From positions 1-54,064 of the forward strand of contig JAGSHC010000011.1 of assembly GCA_023954745.1 (NCBI GenBank): a DNA stretch of 54,064 bases, written 5' to 3'. This document shows positions 39,595 to 48,800 of this stretch, piece after piece. The notes under the pieces are model-generated. The model was not told the origin of the DNA and ran no database searches. It worked only from the letters and a program-made list of their open reading frames with translations. Position numbers and translations under genes: made by a program. Within the stretch, counting starts at the first letter, position 1. Each line of letters opens with the position of its first letter. The stretch comes from Deltaproteobacteria bacterium. Lineage in GTDB: Bacteria; Myxococcota_A; UBA796; UBA9615.

Positions 39595-41739
39595 TTGTCC
39601 AAGCTCATGCTCATCAACGCGACGCGTACCGAAGAGGTCCGCGCCGCCATTCTGAATAACGGCAAACTCGAACAGTTCGAGATCGAGGTCCAGGATGCTG
39701 GCCTCCTCAAAGGCAACGTCTACCGAGGTGTAGTAGCCAACGTCGAAGCAAGCCTCAACGCGTGCTTCGTGGATATCGGCGCCGACAAGCAGGGCTTCCT
39801 GCCGATCGACGAGATCCATCCGAGCTGCTTCCACGAGAAGCCAAAGAAGAAGGACGGCAAGCCGCGCATCGAAGAGGTGATGCGGAAGGGCCGCGAGATC
39901 GTGGTCCAGGTCGTCAAGGACGCCGTGGGCAACAAGGGCGCCGCCCTCACCAGCCACTGCTCCCTCGCTGGCCGATACATCGTGCTCATGCCCCTGGATG
40001 ACTCCCGCGGAGTCTCCCGGCGCATCGGGGACGAAGGCCGCCGCAAGAAGATCAAGGAGATCGCCGCCGGTCTCAAGATCCCGGAGGAGTACGGCTTCAT
40101 CGTCCGTACCGCCGGAACCAACCGCACCAAGACCGACCTGAACCGGGACGCCGCGCACCTCGTGCGGACCTGGAAGGAGATCTTGAAGACGGCGGAGTCC
40201 GGCCCGAAGCAGAAGCGGAACCGCGGACGTCGCGGTGGTCGCAAGGGGCGCGGTCCGGCGCTGCTGTTCGAGGACCGCGACCTCGTCGTGCGGATGATTC
40301 GGGACTACTACGAGCCCGAGATCGAAGAGATCCTCGTCGACAACGCGACGCCCTACAACAAGGCGCGCGAGTACATCCGCACCGTCATGCCGCGGAGCCA
40401 CAAGGCCATCACCCTCTACGAGGACAAGATCCCCCTGTTCACGCGGTACCGCGTCGAAGAGCAGATCGAGGCCGTGTTCGCCCGACGGGTCGACCTCCCT
40501 TCCGGTGGCTACATCCTCATTGACCCGACCGAGGCGCTGACCTCCATCGACGTCAACTCGGGGCGCAGCACCAAGGCCAAGAGCCAGGAAGAGACCGCGC
40601 TCAACACGAACATGGAGGCTGCCGTCGAGGTGGCTCGCCAGCTTCGCTTGCGCGACATCGGGGGCTTGATCGTCGTCGACTTCATCGACATGTCGACCAA
40701 CAAGCAGAACCGCTCGGTCGAGAAGGCGACGAAGGACACGCTGAAGCAGGACAAGGCGCGCAGCTACGTCAGCAAGATCAGCGACAACGGTCTCATGGAG
40801 ATCAACCGGCAGCGCATCAAGCAGGCGCTTCAGTTCCAGACGCACCAGCCCTGCGCCGTGTGCGAGGGGACCGGCACCGTGCCGACGTCGGAGTTCCTGT
40901 CGCTGGGCCTGCTGCGCAAGCTCGAGGCGAAGGCGGCGACTGGCCTCATCGACAAGGCGACGGTCACCCTGCACCAGGACATCGCGACCTACGTGCTCAA
41001 CAGCCGCCGCCGCGACCTCGTGGCCCTCGAGGACCGGTTCGGAATCATCATCAACATCGAGGCGCGCCCTGGCGTGCACCGGAACCAGATCGGTATCGCA
41101 CCGCAGTCCATGAGCCAGCTCACCGAGGCGGAGCGCAGCGAGCTGCTCGCCCGTCGTGAGGCGTTGGCCGCGGTCCTGGACCGGGAAGCGGCGGAGCGCC
41201 GCGAGGCGGCCCTCTTCTCGGATGAGGAGGACTCCGAGATCGAGGCGATGCTCGCGGCGGAGGACGCCGCCGAAGCAGCAGAACACGCGGCCGTGGAGGC
41301 CTTGAAGGCTGAGGACCGGGAGCGCAACAGCCCCGCGGGCCGCAGCGATCGCCGCCGGCAGCTCCGGCGCGAGCGGCGCAACGCACAGTTGGCCGGTCAG
41401 CACATCGTCCTCGAGGTCGTCGAGTTCCCGCCAGAGGACGACCGCACCGACAAGAAGTCGGCGAAGGACGACTCCGAGGGCGGCGAGCGCGGCGAGCGCG
41501 GCAAGCGCAAGCGCAAGCGCCGTCGTCGCGGTCGTGGCGAGGGCCGCGGCGAGCGCTCCACCGAGACCACGAAGGAAGCTGCGAGCGACAACGAAGCCCA
41601 GAACGGTTCTGAGAGCGGCAAGGCCAAGAAGGCCCCGAAGCCGGAGGAGGCTCCTCCCCCGGTGGCCGTGGCTGAGGTGGCGCACGACGCGCCGGGCTCG
41701 GTCCTCGTGCCGCCGCCAACCGACGGCATGTTCAGCTGA
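39595..41739 (+). CDS. rng: Ribonuclease E/G
   Basis: This 714-residue RNase E/G-family endoribonuclease has the S1 region (GNVYRGVVANVEASLNACFVDIGADKQGFLP, about 40-70), the 5' sensor and the catalytic DNase I-like domain with metal-binding Asp residues in IDVNSG and VVDFIDM. The Zn-link is CAVCEGTG. It processes rRNA and degrades mRNA from 5'-monophosphate ends. A ~200-residue C-terminal extension, acidic then Lys/Arg-rich (KRKRKRRRRGRG), is a probable RNA-binding or scaffold tail. It is intermediate between RNase G (~490) and E. coli RNase E (~1060). The start is TTG 39595 with an AGGG site, or ATG 39604. It overlaps the convergent phosphoesterase gene by 8 bp. Confidence 0.93.
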   Translation: MSKLMLINATRTEEVRAAILNNGKLEQFEIEVQDAGLLKGNVYRGVVANVEASLNACFVDIGADKQGFLPIDEIHPSCFHEKPKKKDGKPRIEEVMRKGREIVVQVVKDAVGNKGAALTSHCSLAGRYIVLMPLDDSRGVSRRIGDEGRRKKIKEIAAGLKIPEEYGFIVRTAGTNRTKTDLNRDAAHLVRTWKEILKTAESGPKQKRNRGRRGGRKGRGPALLFEDRDLVVRMIRDYYEPEIEEILVDNATPYNKAREYIRTVMPRSHKAITLYEDKIPLFTRYRVEEQIEAVFARRVDLPSGGYILIDPTEALTSIDVNSGRSTKAKSQEETALNTNMEAAVEVARQLRLRDIGGLIVVDFIDMSTNKQNRSVEKATKDTLKQDKARSYVSKISDNGLMEINRQRIKQALQFQTHQPCAVCEGTGTVPTSEFLSLGLLRKLEAKAATGLIDKATVTLHQDIATYVLNSRRRDLVALEDRFGIIINIEARPGVHRNQIGIAPQSMSQLTEAERSELLARREALAAVLDREAAERREAALFSDEEDSEIEAMLAAEDAAEAAEHAAVEALKAEDRERNSPAGRSDRRRQLRRERRNAQLAGQHIVLEVVEFPPEDDRTDKKSAKDDSEGGERGERGKRKRKRRRRGRGEGRGERSTETTKEAASDNEAQNGSESGKAKKAPKPEEAPPPVAVAEVAHDAPGSVLVPPPTDGMFS

Positions 41740-42523
41740 GGTGAGTGCGCCGGCCTTCGGTGAGCTCAATCGCGCCGACTGGCGCGCTCGCGACCCTCTC
41801 GTCCTCGTCGGTGGCATAGCGCCACAGTGAGAGGCCGCCGGCGTCGAGCCGGGCGTAACTCGACCACCGAAGCCAGTCTCCCAGGCACACCAAGCCGGGC
41901 CACCAGCCGAACCAGTGGCCGTGCCCGAGGATGGTGATCTGGGCGCCGCTGGAGGCGGCGTAGCTCTTCGCCGCCTTGAGCCACGGCTGGCTCAGGCCGT
42001 CGTAGCCGTCTACTCCTCCTTGGGCCTGGCGGCTCCCGGTGGCTGCGAGCGCCCCGATCTCTCGAGTCAGTCCTGGCCCAACGACGGCCGCGGCGAGTCG
42101 GCCCGGCACTCCGCGAAGCAGCGCACGAAAGATGCGGTAGCCCCTCTCCGACGGGTCGACGAGGTCGCCGTGCGCCACATGGAGTCTCCGGCCGAAGCGC
42201 TCCAACTCGACAGGCTCCGCGGTGGTTCCGACGGGACTCGCCTCGTGAAGACCGCGACCCACGAACACGTCGTGGTTCCCCTCCATCCAGAGAACGGAGC
42301 CTGGGAGGCCCTCCAGCGCCCGGACCACCCGCCTGACATCGGGCGGAGCGGGACTCGAACCAAACCACCAGTCGAAGAGGTCGCCGGCGATGATCAGATC
42401 GGCGCCGCTCGGTGCGACACGGGACTCGAGGAATGCGAGGAACTGCTCGGTGCGCGCCGGGCGGTCAGGAGTCAGGTGCACATCGGAGACAAGCCAGAGT
42501 GGTCGTACCCCGGGCTCAGCCAT
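41732..42523 (-). CDS. LpxH-like metallophosphoesterase
   Basis: This 263-residue calcineurin-like phosphoesterase has LVSDVHL, IIAGDLFDWWFG, MEGNHD, VAHGDLVD and ILGHGHWFGWW in the order expected for UDP-2,3-diacylglucosamine diphosphatase (LpxH), which makes lipid X in lipid A synthesis. E. coli LpxH has GNRD where this has GNHD, and the final motif is GHGH rather than GHTH. A related UDP-sugar-lipid or other phosphodiesterase is therefore possible. It is last in a five-gene minus-strand cluster with ABC exporters, and its start overlaps the preceding four-helix protein gene by 8 bp. Confidence 0.75.
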   Translation of the reverse strand: MAEPGVRPLWLVSDVHLTPDRPARTEQFLAFLESRVAPSGADLIIAGDLFDWWFGSSPAPPDVRRVVRALEGLPGSVLWMEGNHDVFVGRGLHEASPVGTTAEPVELERFGRRLHVAHGDLVDPSERGYRIFRALLRGVPGRLAAAVVGPGLTREIGALAATGSRQAQGGVDGYDGLSQPWLKAAKSYAASSGAQITILGHGHWFGWWPGLVCLGDWLRWSSYARLDAGGLSLWRYATDEDERVASAPVGAIELTEGRRTHLS

Positions 42524-43028
42524 GCGTGAGGCGCCAGGTCCACCGCACCACGGCCCCCTCGATCTCCTGGACGAACTCGAACGTCATCCACGACCACAGC
42601 AGCAAGTACGCGAGCACGACCATCGCCGCCGGAGCGAACGCAAACGACGCGAGCCCCGACTCCTTTCGCGACCGCCAAAGCGCCACGACCCCGGCAACCG
42701 ACGCGATGGCGCCGGCCCAGAACAGCGCTGCGAAGTGATAGGCGTCCCAGTAGTTCTGACGCTCGGCACCCACGGCGAAGCCGATGGCGGTGATGCAACC
42801 GACGCCGCACAGCGCGCCCCCGAGACCCACGAGGGCAGAGAGCCGAGCGGTGACGTCGGCGGCTCGCACGGCGAGGGCCACGCCCACCACGATGCCAAGG
42901 GCCCCCGCCCAGCCAAGGTTGGCGACGAGGGAGGGATCGCTGCCCTTGGGGTCATCCCCCATCATCGCTGCGGCCGAGACCACAGCGACGAGAGCGAGAG
43001 CAGTGAACAGGCCGCTGACCCACTTCAT
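42516..43028 (-). CDS. Four-helix membrane protein, unknown
   Basis: This 170-residue protein has four membrane helices: GLFTALALVAVVSAAAMM, AGALGIVVGVALAV, LVGLGGALCGVGCITAIGFAV with YHFAALFWAGAIASVAGVVAL, and MVVLAYLLLWSWM. Loops are short. No recognised family. It is ATGA-coupled to the toroid-enzyme gene upstream and overlaps the LpxH-like gene downstream, so its function is probably tied to that envelope cluster. Confidence 0.68.
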   Translation of the reverse strand: MKWVSGLFTALALVAVVSAAAMMGDDPKGSDPSLVANLGWAGALGIVVGVALAVRAADVTARLSALVGLGGALCGVGCITAIGFAVGAERQNYWDAYHFAALFWAGAIASVAGVVALWRSRKESGLASFAFAPAAMVVLAYLLLWSWMTFEFVQEIEGAVVRWTWRLTHG

Positions 43029-45103
43029 CGTGCAGCCTCCATGGCCGCGACCAGCGACGGGTGCCGCTCCTCAGGCCCCACGACGAGGCCGATGTTCGGT
43101 GCCGTCGGGTCCATGAACTGGAGCACTCCGACGAGGCCAGAGATGTTGTGCTGCACGACGTCGTTCCCAATCTCATGGTCGTTCGGCCGGAACCGGAAGC
43201 CTCCCCGCGCCCGGGCGGGGTTCGGCAGGAACCAGTCGTTCGCCTCCACGAACTGATTGCGCAACTGCATCGTGAGGTTCGTCAGCGCGTCGTCCTGGTG
43301 CTTCGTCTCGCCGGGACGCAACCGCACCTCGAGTCGAGCTCCAGCGGTCAGCGCTTCTCCGTACGAACCGGAGTTCGCCGCGAGGGGCAAGGACCCCATC
43401 CCGGAGACGTCCCCCCCCACCATGTCGGCGGGGGTGGTCTCCGGGTCCATCAGCTTGTGGCGAGCGATGGAGTCCGCCACCGCGAACGCGTAGTTCTGCC
43501 GACGCGCGTTCGGACGAGCGCGGTCCAGCTCTTCGAGAGCCTGGATTCCCCAAGCGTCGGGCGGCACGTAGATCCGAAGACCCAGCGAGACCCAGCGCCG
43601 GTCCACGTAGTAGTCCGCTGCCCGTTCGGCGACGTCGAGCCATCGCTCATCGCCGGTGAGCTGGTGCAAGCGCACGAGGGCGAGAGTGGCCTCGCCCGGG
43701 TAGAAGGTGCTCTTGCGGGTGCTCCGCTCCTCGCCGTCCCAGTTGTAGAACGAGAGAAACGAACCATCGGGCTGCTGCATGCGTTCGATGTGGCGCGCGA
43801 GACCGAACATCGCCTCGTAGTCCGAGGAGCCTGGCCGCGCCTTCTCCATCTCCACCAGAGCGAGCAGTCCCAAACCCGCCCCGCCGAGCTTCGCCCGCTT
43901 GCGCCGCCCACCCCCGTCGAGAATGAACCACTCACCGGGGTGCTTGTCGTCCTCGCGCATGCGCTTGCGGAAGTACCGGTTGGCGCGAGTGGCGGCCTCG
44001 AAGACCTCCTCCTCGCCGGTGAATCGGTACACCTGGAACATGGAGTAGGTCGTGCCCGCGTGACGCAGCATGTTGTAGCTGGGGCCATTCTCATCCTCGT
44101 GGGCGAGGTAGCGGTAGGTGAACTTGCCGCGGCTGTCGGTCTCCCGGACGAGATAGGCGCCGGCCTGCTGGATGGACCAACGCACTTCCTCGATGGTGGG
44201 TTCACGCCCCACGGTGTTGCCGCGAGCCGTGGGCCGAGCCGGCGCTCCCCCATCGGCAGCCTCGACCCAGGCACGGGACCGGAACAGGTACACCCGCGCC
44301 TGATTTGTTCGGGCCTTGGGCCAACCGTCGGCCCGGGCCGCCTTCCTCGCTGAGGACAGAATGCGGCGCCTCTTGATGGCCCGCTCCGCGCTCCAGCTGG
44401 GCAGATAGCGCCATGCCGCCCCTGCGTCGGGATGCACGAGCTCAATCCCGTCGAGGCCGGGGTCGATGGCCACCCCCCTCGGCCCGCTCCCGTCGGTGAG
44501 CTCCCGGCGCCCGGGGAGAATCTGGTCGACCTTCCAGGTCCCTTCGGTGAGCAGTGCAGCGGTGAGGTGCTTGCGGTCCAGCCCTGCGATGAGGCTTCGG
44601 GCGACCTCCCGCACATTGGCGTCGGTCACCTCGCCCACATGAGGCCCGCGCAGGTCCTCGCGGGGAGTGGGCAAGTAGAGGGACAGGACCCAGGGGTCCA
44701 CGCCAAGCTCCGCCAGCTGCGGGTACTTCTCCAGGTCGTCAGCGGCAGTGCGCGGCGGAGGAGCGGGGGGTTCCGGCGTTGCCTCCGCTGTAGGGTCCAC
44801 GACCGGCTGCTCTGACGCCTCTCCTGCGAGCTCGTCACTGTCCGCCGCGAGGTCCTGTTTCGGCGCGCGCTCCGTCAGTAGCGCCGCGGCCTCCGCCTGG
44901 AGCGTCTGCCGAGCGACGTCGAGGACCGCATCGGCCAGGGCCGAGGGAGCAGGGTAGAAGGGCTCGTCCTCGAGACCGGGAATGATGCCCCTGTCGAGGG
45001 CTGCAGAGAGCGGGGCGCCAATCCACATCCAGATGCCAATCCCAAGGATGACCAGGACAGAGAAAGCGGTGGCGAACACGTTGTTGGGGGGGGAATCGGA
45101 CAC
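43025..45103 (-). CDS. Membrane-anchored alpha/alpha-toroid glycan-active enzyme (predicted)
   Basis: This 692-residue protein has an N-terminal membrane anchor (about 10-35) and a Pro/Ala/Glu-rich linker. An uncharacterised domain follows (about 125-290), then a C-terminal region with helical repeats typical of (alpha/alpha)6 glycan-active enzymes: RHAGTTYSMFQVYRFTGEEEVFEAATRA, GGAGLGLLALVEMEKA, YPGEATLALVRLHQLTGDERWLDVAERAADYYV. Such folds occur in glycosidases, lyases and epimerases acting on polysaccharides; the activity is not assignable here. The start is GTG 45103. It is ATGA-coupled with the four-helix protein, and the ABC exporter genes lie 65 nt upstream. Periplasmic orientation is predicted. 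Confidence 0.6.
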   Translation of the reverse strand: MSDSPPNNVFATAFSVLVILGIGIWMWIGAPLSAALDRGIIPGLEDEPFYPAPSALADAVLDVARQTLQAEAAALLTERAPKQDLAADSDELAGEASEQPVVDPTAEATPEPPAPPPRTAADDLEKYPQLAELGVDPWVLSLYLPTPREDLRGPHVGEVTDANVREVARSLIAGLDRKHLTAALLTEGTWKVDQILPGRRELTDGSGPRGVAIDPGLDGIELVHPDAGAAWRYLPSWSAERAIKRRRILSSARKAARADGWPKARTNQARVYLFRSRAWVEAADGGAPARPTARGNTVGREPTIEEVRWSIQQAGAYLVRETDSRGKFTYRYLAHEDENGPSYNMLRHAGTTYSMFQVYRFTGEEEVFEAATRANRYFRKRMREDDKHPGEWFILDGGGRRKRAKLGGAGLGLLALVEMEKARPGSSDYEAMFGLARHIERMQQPDGSFLSFYNWDGEERSTRKSTFYPGEATLALVRLHQLTGDERWLDVAERAADYYVDRRWVSLGLRIYVPPDAWGIQALEELDRARPNARRQNYAFAVADSIARHKLMDPETTPADMVGGDVSGMGSLPLAANSGSYGEALTAGARLEVRLRPGETKHQDDALTNLTMQLRNQFVEANDWFLPNPARARGGFRFRPNDHEIGNDVVQHNISGLVGVLQFMDPTAPNIGLVVGPEERHPSLVAAMEAAR

Positions 45104-45168
45104 GACAAGTCGATAGCCGCCACGCCCATGGGACGCAAGCCAGCGTAAGCCCGAGCAGCACCGAGAGT

Positions 45169-46926
45169 TCAGGCCGCGTCTGAGCCCGAGTAGTAGTTCT
45201 CGTAGAGCTTTCGATAGAGCCCGCCGAGCTCCATCAGCTCGCTGTGGGTGCCCTGCTCGGCGACCCGCCCACCCTTGAGAACGACGATGCGGTCCACCTG
45301 TTGGATGGTGCTCAGGCGATGGGCCACCACGATGGAGGTACGTCCCTCCATCGCCTCCGACACCGCTCCTTGGATTCGCTCCTCGCTGAAGGTGTCGACG
45401 TTCGAGGTCGCCTCGTCGAGGACCAGCACGCGGGGGTCGTATACGAGCACTCGTGCGAACGCGAGCAGCTGTCGTTCGCCCGCGGAGAGGTTGCGGCCGC
45501 CTTCGTTCAGCTCCCCCTCCAGCCCGCCAATGCGCTCGACGATGGCGCGAGCGCCGACTCGGTCGAGGGCCAGCCAGATCGACTCGTCGTCGATGTGCTC
45601 GGCTCCGAGCGTGAGGTTGCTACGCACCGACCCCTTGAAGAGAACGACGTCCTGCAGCACCACGCCGATGGCTCGACGTAACTCCGTGGGCACGAGCTGA
45701 CGCACATCGATCCCATCGAGCAGCACCGCCCCGCTGTTCACCTCGTACGTGCGGTTGATCAAGCGGAGCGCCGTGGACTTCCCGGCGCCGGTCACGCCGA
45801 GCAAGGCGACCTTCTCGCCGGCCTGGACATCGAGGGTGAGGCCCCGGAGCACAGGTTCATCGGCGACGTAGGCGAAGCGCACATCGTCGAAACGGACGTG
45901 CCCGCGAATCGAGTCGAGGTGCACCGGGGAGTCTGCGACGACGATCTGCTCGGTCTCATCGAGCAGCTCAAAGACCCGCTCCGCTGATGCCAGCCCGGAC
46001 TGGAGGATGGCGAACTTCTGACTCAAGTCGCGAATCGGCTGGAAGAACCGACGGACGTAGTCGGTAAACGCCACCAGCGCTCCCAGGGTCAACGCGTCGT
46101 CGACGATGGGCCCCGCGGCCCACCAAAGCAGCAACGCGGTCACGAGGTAGGACGTGCCGTCTACGAAGGCAAACAGGGACGCATCGAGCTTGATGCTTCG
46201 CAGGTGGGTGTTCATGAGCTCGAGACTGCGCCCGCGGAACTCCGCCATCGCCTTCTCCTCACGCGCGAAGAGCTGGATGACCTGGATGCCCGAGATGCGC
46301 TCCTGGAGGTAGGCGTTCAACACCGACACCCGCGCCCGAATCTCCCGGTACGCGCCACGCAGAGCCACCTGAAACCACCGGGACACCATGAAGAGCGCCG
46401 GCATCACAGCGAAGGTGACGAGCGCCAGCTTCCAGTTCAGCAGCACCAACGCCACGCAGATGCCCGCCAGCAAGAGCAGATCTGCGAAGAGCGTCAGGAA
46501 ACCCGAGGCAAACATCTCTCCGATGCCCTCGACGTCGTTCGTACACCGAGTCAGGAGTCGACCCGCGGGGTTCTTGCGGAAGTAGCGGTCGTGCAGGGTC
46601 AGAAGATGACCGTGCACCGCGACCCGAAGGTCATGCACGATCCCCTGACCGCCCAGGTGCATCGCATACGACTGAACAAATTGCAGCGTGTACTGCGTCA
46701 CGAGGGCGCCGAGGAGCAGCAGAGCAATGGGCCCCAGGCCGCTGCCATCCCCCGACGCGATGGGCCCGTCGATGGCCTGCTTGATCACGTAAGGGGGAAC
46801 CAGCTGCATCCCTGCGGTCAGGGGCAGAAGCAGGAGAGCCAGGCCCAATGGCTTGCGATGCACCCACGCAAACGGCGCGATGCGCCGGAGCAGCGGGAAA
46901 TCCAGGATGCGGGTCGACTCGGTCAC
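45169..46926 (-). CDS. Heterodimeric ABC exporter, catalytic-site half
   Basis: This 585-residue half-transporter has six transmembrane helices then a nucleotide-binding domain: Walker A LLGVTGAGKST, signature NLSAGERQLLAFAR and Walker B VLVLDEATSNVD with the catalytic Glu. The switch His is in VVAHRLST. The signature is LSAGE instead of LSGGQ. The start is GTG 46926, which overlaps the stop of the partner half (GTGA). Together with the partner it fits a heterodimeric type IV (MsbA-like) exporter with one consensus and one degenerate ATP site. The substrate may be a lipid or glycolipid given its neighbours. Confidence 0.9.
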   Translation of the reverse strand: MTESTRILDFPLLRRIAPFAWVHRKPLGLALLLLPLTAGMQLVPPYVIKQAIDGPIASGDGSGLGPIALLLLGALVTQYTLQFVQSYAMHLGGQGIVHDLRVAVHGHLLTLHDRYFRKNPAGRLLTRCTNDVEGIGEMFASGFLTLFADLLLLAGICVALVLLNWKLALVTFAVMPALFMVSRWFQVALRGAYREIRARVSVLNAYLQERISGIQVIQLFAREEKAMAEFRGRSLELMNTHLRSIKLDASLFAFVDGTSYLVTALLLWWAAGPIVDDALTLGALVAFTDYVRRFFQPIRDLSQKFAILQSGLASAERVFELLDETEQIVVADSPVHLDSIRGHVRFDDVRFAYVADEPVLRGLTLDVQAGEKVALLGVTGAGKSTALRLINRTYEVNSGAVLLDGIDVRQLVPTELRRAIGVVLQDVVLFKGSVRSNLTLGAEHIDDESIWLALDRVGARAIVERIGGLEGELNEGGRNLSAGERQLLAFARVLVYDPRVLVLDEATSNVDTFSEERIQGAVSEAMEGRTSIVVAHRLSTIQQVDRIVVLKGGRVAEQGTHSELMELGGLYRKLYENYYSGSDAA

Positions 46927-48740
46927 GCCACGTCCTCGTCGGGACTGGAAAGCTCGAGGTCGAGACACTGCTTCCGATACAGGCGCGAGTACCACCCCCC
47001 GGACGCGAGCAACTCCTCGTGAGTTCCGGTCTCAGCCACCCGGCCTTCGAGCAGAACCACGACACGGTCGACGCCCTCGAAACCGAGGAGGCGATGGGTG
47101 ACGAAGAGGGCCGTGGCACCGCCGGTCACCTGTCGGAGACCTCGGATGATGGTCTGCTCCGTCTCGGCGTCCACGGAGCTGAGGCAATCGTCGAAGACCC
47201 AGATGGCAGGCTCGAGGACTGCCGCACGGGCGATGGTCATCCGCTGACGCTGCCCACCAGAGAGGGTCACGCCCCGCTCCCCCACCATGGTCTCCCACCC
47301 CTTCGGGAACCGCTCGATGTCGCCGGTGAGGGCGGCCAGCGAGGCAGCGCGGCGCACCGCCGCAGGGTCGGGGGCCTCGCTCCCAAACCCCACGTTCTCC
47401 TCCACGGTCATGGAGAACAGGAACGGTTCCTGCGGAACGAAGGCGATGCGGCGCCGCAGCCAGGAAAGCGGGTATTCGCAGACGTCGCGTCCTCCAACGA
47501 AGACTCCCTCGGCCGGAAGCTCGAAGAGGTGGGGCAGGAGGGACACGAGCGTGGACTTGCCAGCTCCGCTCGGACCGACGATCAGCACGTGCTCGCCTGG
47601 CTCGACCTGGAATGAGACGTTGTGCAACACGTCCGTCCGCACGCCGTCCGCATCGGGCCATCCGAAGCTCAGGTCACGGAAGATGATCGAGCCCTCGAGC
47701 TGCTCAGGAAGATCAGGCGGGGTCGAGGGTGAGGACACCTCCGGCGTCGTCACGAGAATCTCACCGATGCGATCGGCCGCCGCGAGCCCGCGCTGCCACA
47801 GGGAGATCATCCATCCCAGAGCCACCGTGGGCCACATGAGCATCGCGAGATAGCCCATGAAGGCGACGAAGTCGCCGAGAGTGAGGGCGCCGTCGATGAC
47901 CGCGTTTCCACCGAAGTAGAGGATGGTCAGGGTCCCCATGCCACCCATCCCAGCAAGGATGGGGAGGAGGACGGACCTCAGCAGGACCCAATCCAGGTAG
48001 CGCTTTCGATAGGCGTCCGACGCGGACGCGAACATCTCCTGGCGGGGGGCCTCCCGCGCGTAGGCCTGGAGAACCTGGATCCCCGTGATCGACTCGTTCG
48101 CGACCGCAGACACTCGGGACAGCTCGCCCTGCATCGCGTAGCTGACCTCGTAAATGCGACGCCCCACGACACGGGTCGACGCGAAGACGAACACCAGCGG
48201 CGCCAACGCCCACACCGTCAAAGTCGGGCTGATCACCACCATGGGGGTGACGGCAGTGACATAGACGAGCGCGGTGTTGGCGATGTTCAACACCCCGGGA
48301 CCGCCGAGCAGCCGCAGGGCTGTGATGTCATTGGTCACCCGCGAGATGAGGTCGCCGACGGGCATCCGGCCGAAGAAGGTCGGGGACAGCGTCTGGAGGT
48401 GCTCGTAGAGCTCGTTGCGGACGCGGTACTCGATCTCGCGCCCGCCATCGAAGATCTGGACCCGCGAGACGACCCGGAAGATCGCCATCACCACCGCGAG
48501 CGCAACGATGCCCAGGGCGTAGCGGGTGACGGCGGCCACGACGAGGTCCGGCGCCATCGCGTCCGGCTCGAAGGCATCGAAGACCTTCTTGGTGAAGAAC
48601 GGGATGCCGGCGAGACACAGGTTCGTCACCAAGAGGGCCACGATCCCCACTGCGTAGCGACGCGATTGGGAGCGGAGATAGCCAAGGACCCGGCTCGTGC
48701 CAGTTGGTGCGGGCGTGCTCATGAAGTGCGGCGCACTCAT
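46923..48740 (-). CDS. Heterodimeric ABC exporter, degenerate-site half
   Basis: This 605-residue half-transporter has six helices and a nucleotide-binding domain with Walker A IVGPSGAGKST, signature TLSGGQRQRMTIARA and Walker B WVFDDCLSSVD. Here the catalytic Glu is replaced by Asp. The switch His is in FVTHRLLG. In heterodimeric exporters such as TM287/288 the half with Asp forms the degenerate site with its partner's altered signature, exactly what the LSAGE of the downstream gene provides. The start is ATG 48740 (or ATG 48722). It is first in the five-gene minus-strand cluster and divergent from rarA. Confidence 0.9.
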   Translation of the reverse strand: MSAPHFMSTPAPTGTSRVLGYLRSQSRRYAVGIVALLVTNLCLAGIPFFTKKVFDAFEPDAMAPDLVVAAVTRYALGIVALAVVMAIFRVVSRVQIFDGGREIEYRVRNELYEHLQTLSPTFFGRMPVGDLISRVTNDITALRLLGGPGVLNIANTALVYVTAVTPMVVISPTLTVWALAPLVFVFASTRVVGRRIYEVSYAMQGELSRVSAVANESITGIQVLQAYAREAPRQEMFASASDAYRKRYLDWVLLRSVLLPILAGMGGMGTLTILYFGGNAVIDGALTLGDFVAFMGYLAMLMWPTVALGWMISLWQRGLAAADRIGEILVTTPEVSSPSTPPDLPEQLEGSIIFRDLSFGWPDADGVRTDVLHNVSFQVEPGEHVLIVGPSGAGKSTLVSLLPHLFELPAEGVFVGGRDVCEYPLSWLRRRIAFVPQEPFLFSMTVEENVGFGSEAPDPAAVRRAASLAALTGDIERFPKGWETMVGERGVTLSGGQRQRMTIARAAVLEPAIWVFDDCLSSVDAETEQTIIRGLRQVTGGATALFVTHRLLGFEGVDRVVVLLEGRVAETGTHEELLASGGWYSRLYRKQCLDLELSSPDEDVA

Positions 48741-48785
48741 AGCACCCAGGGATGGCTGTGGCCGTTGGCCGAACGGCCAGCCTCC

Positions 48786-48791
48786 TATACT
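48786..48791 (+). promoter_or_regulatory. -10 box abutting rarA (leaderless candidate)
   Basis: TATACT (5 of 6) lies 9 nt before GTG 48801, in a 60-nt divergent gap with the ABC exporter. No ribosome-binding site is visible. Confidence 0.35.
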
Positions 48792-48800
48792 TTCCGGCCG

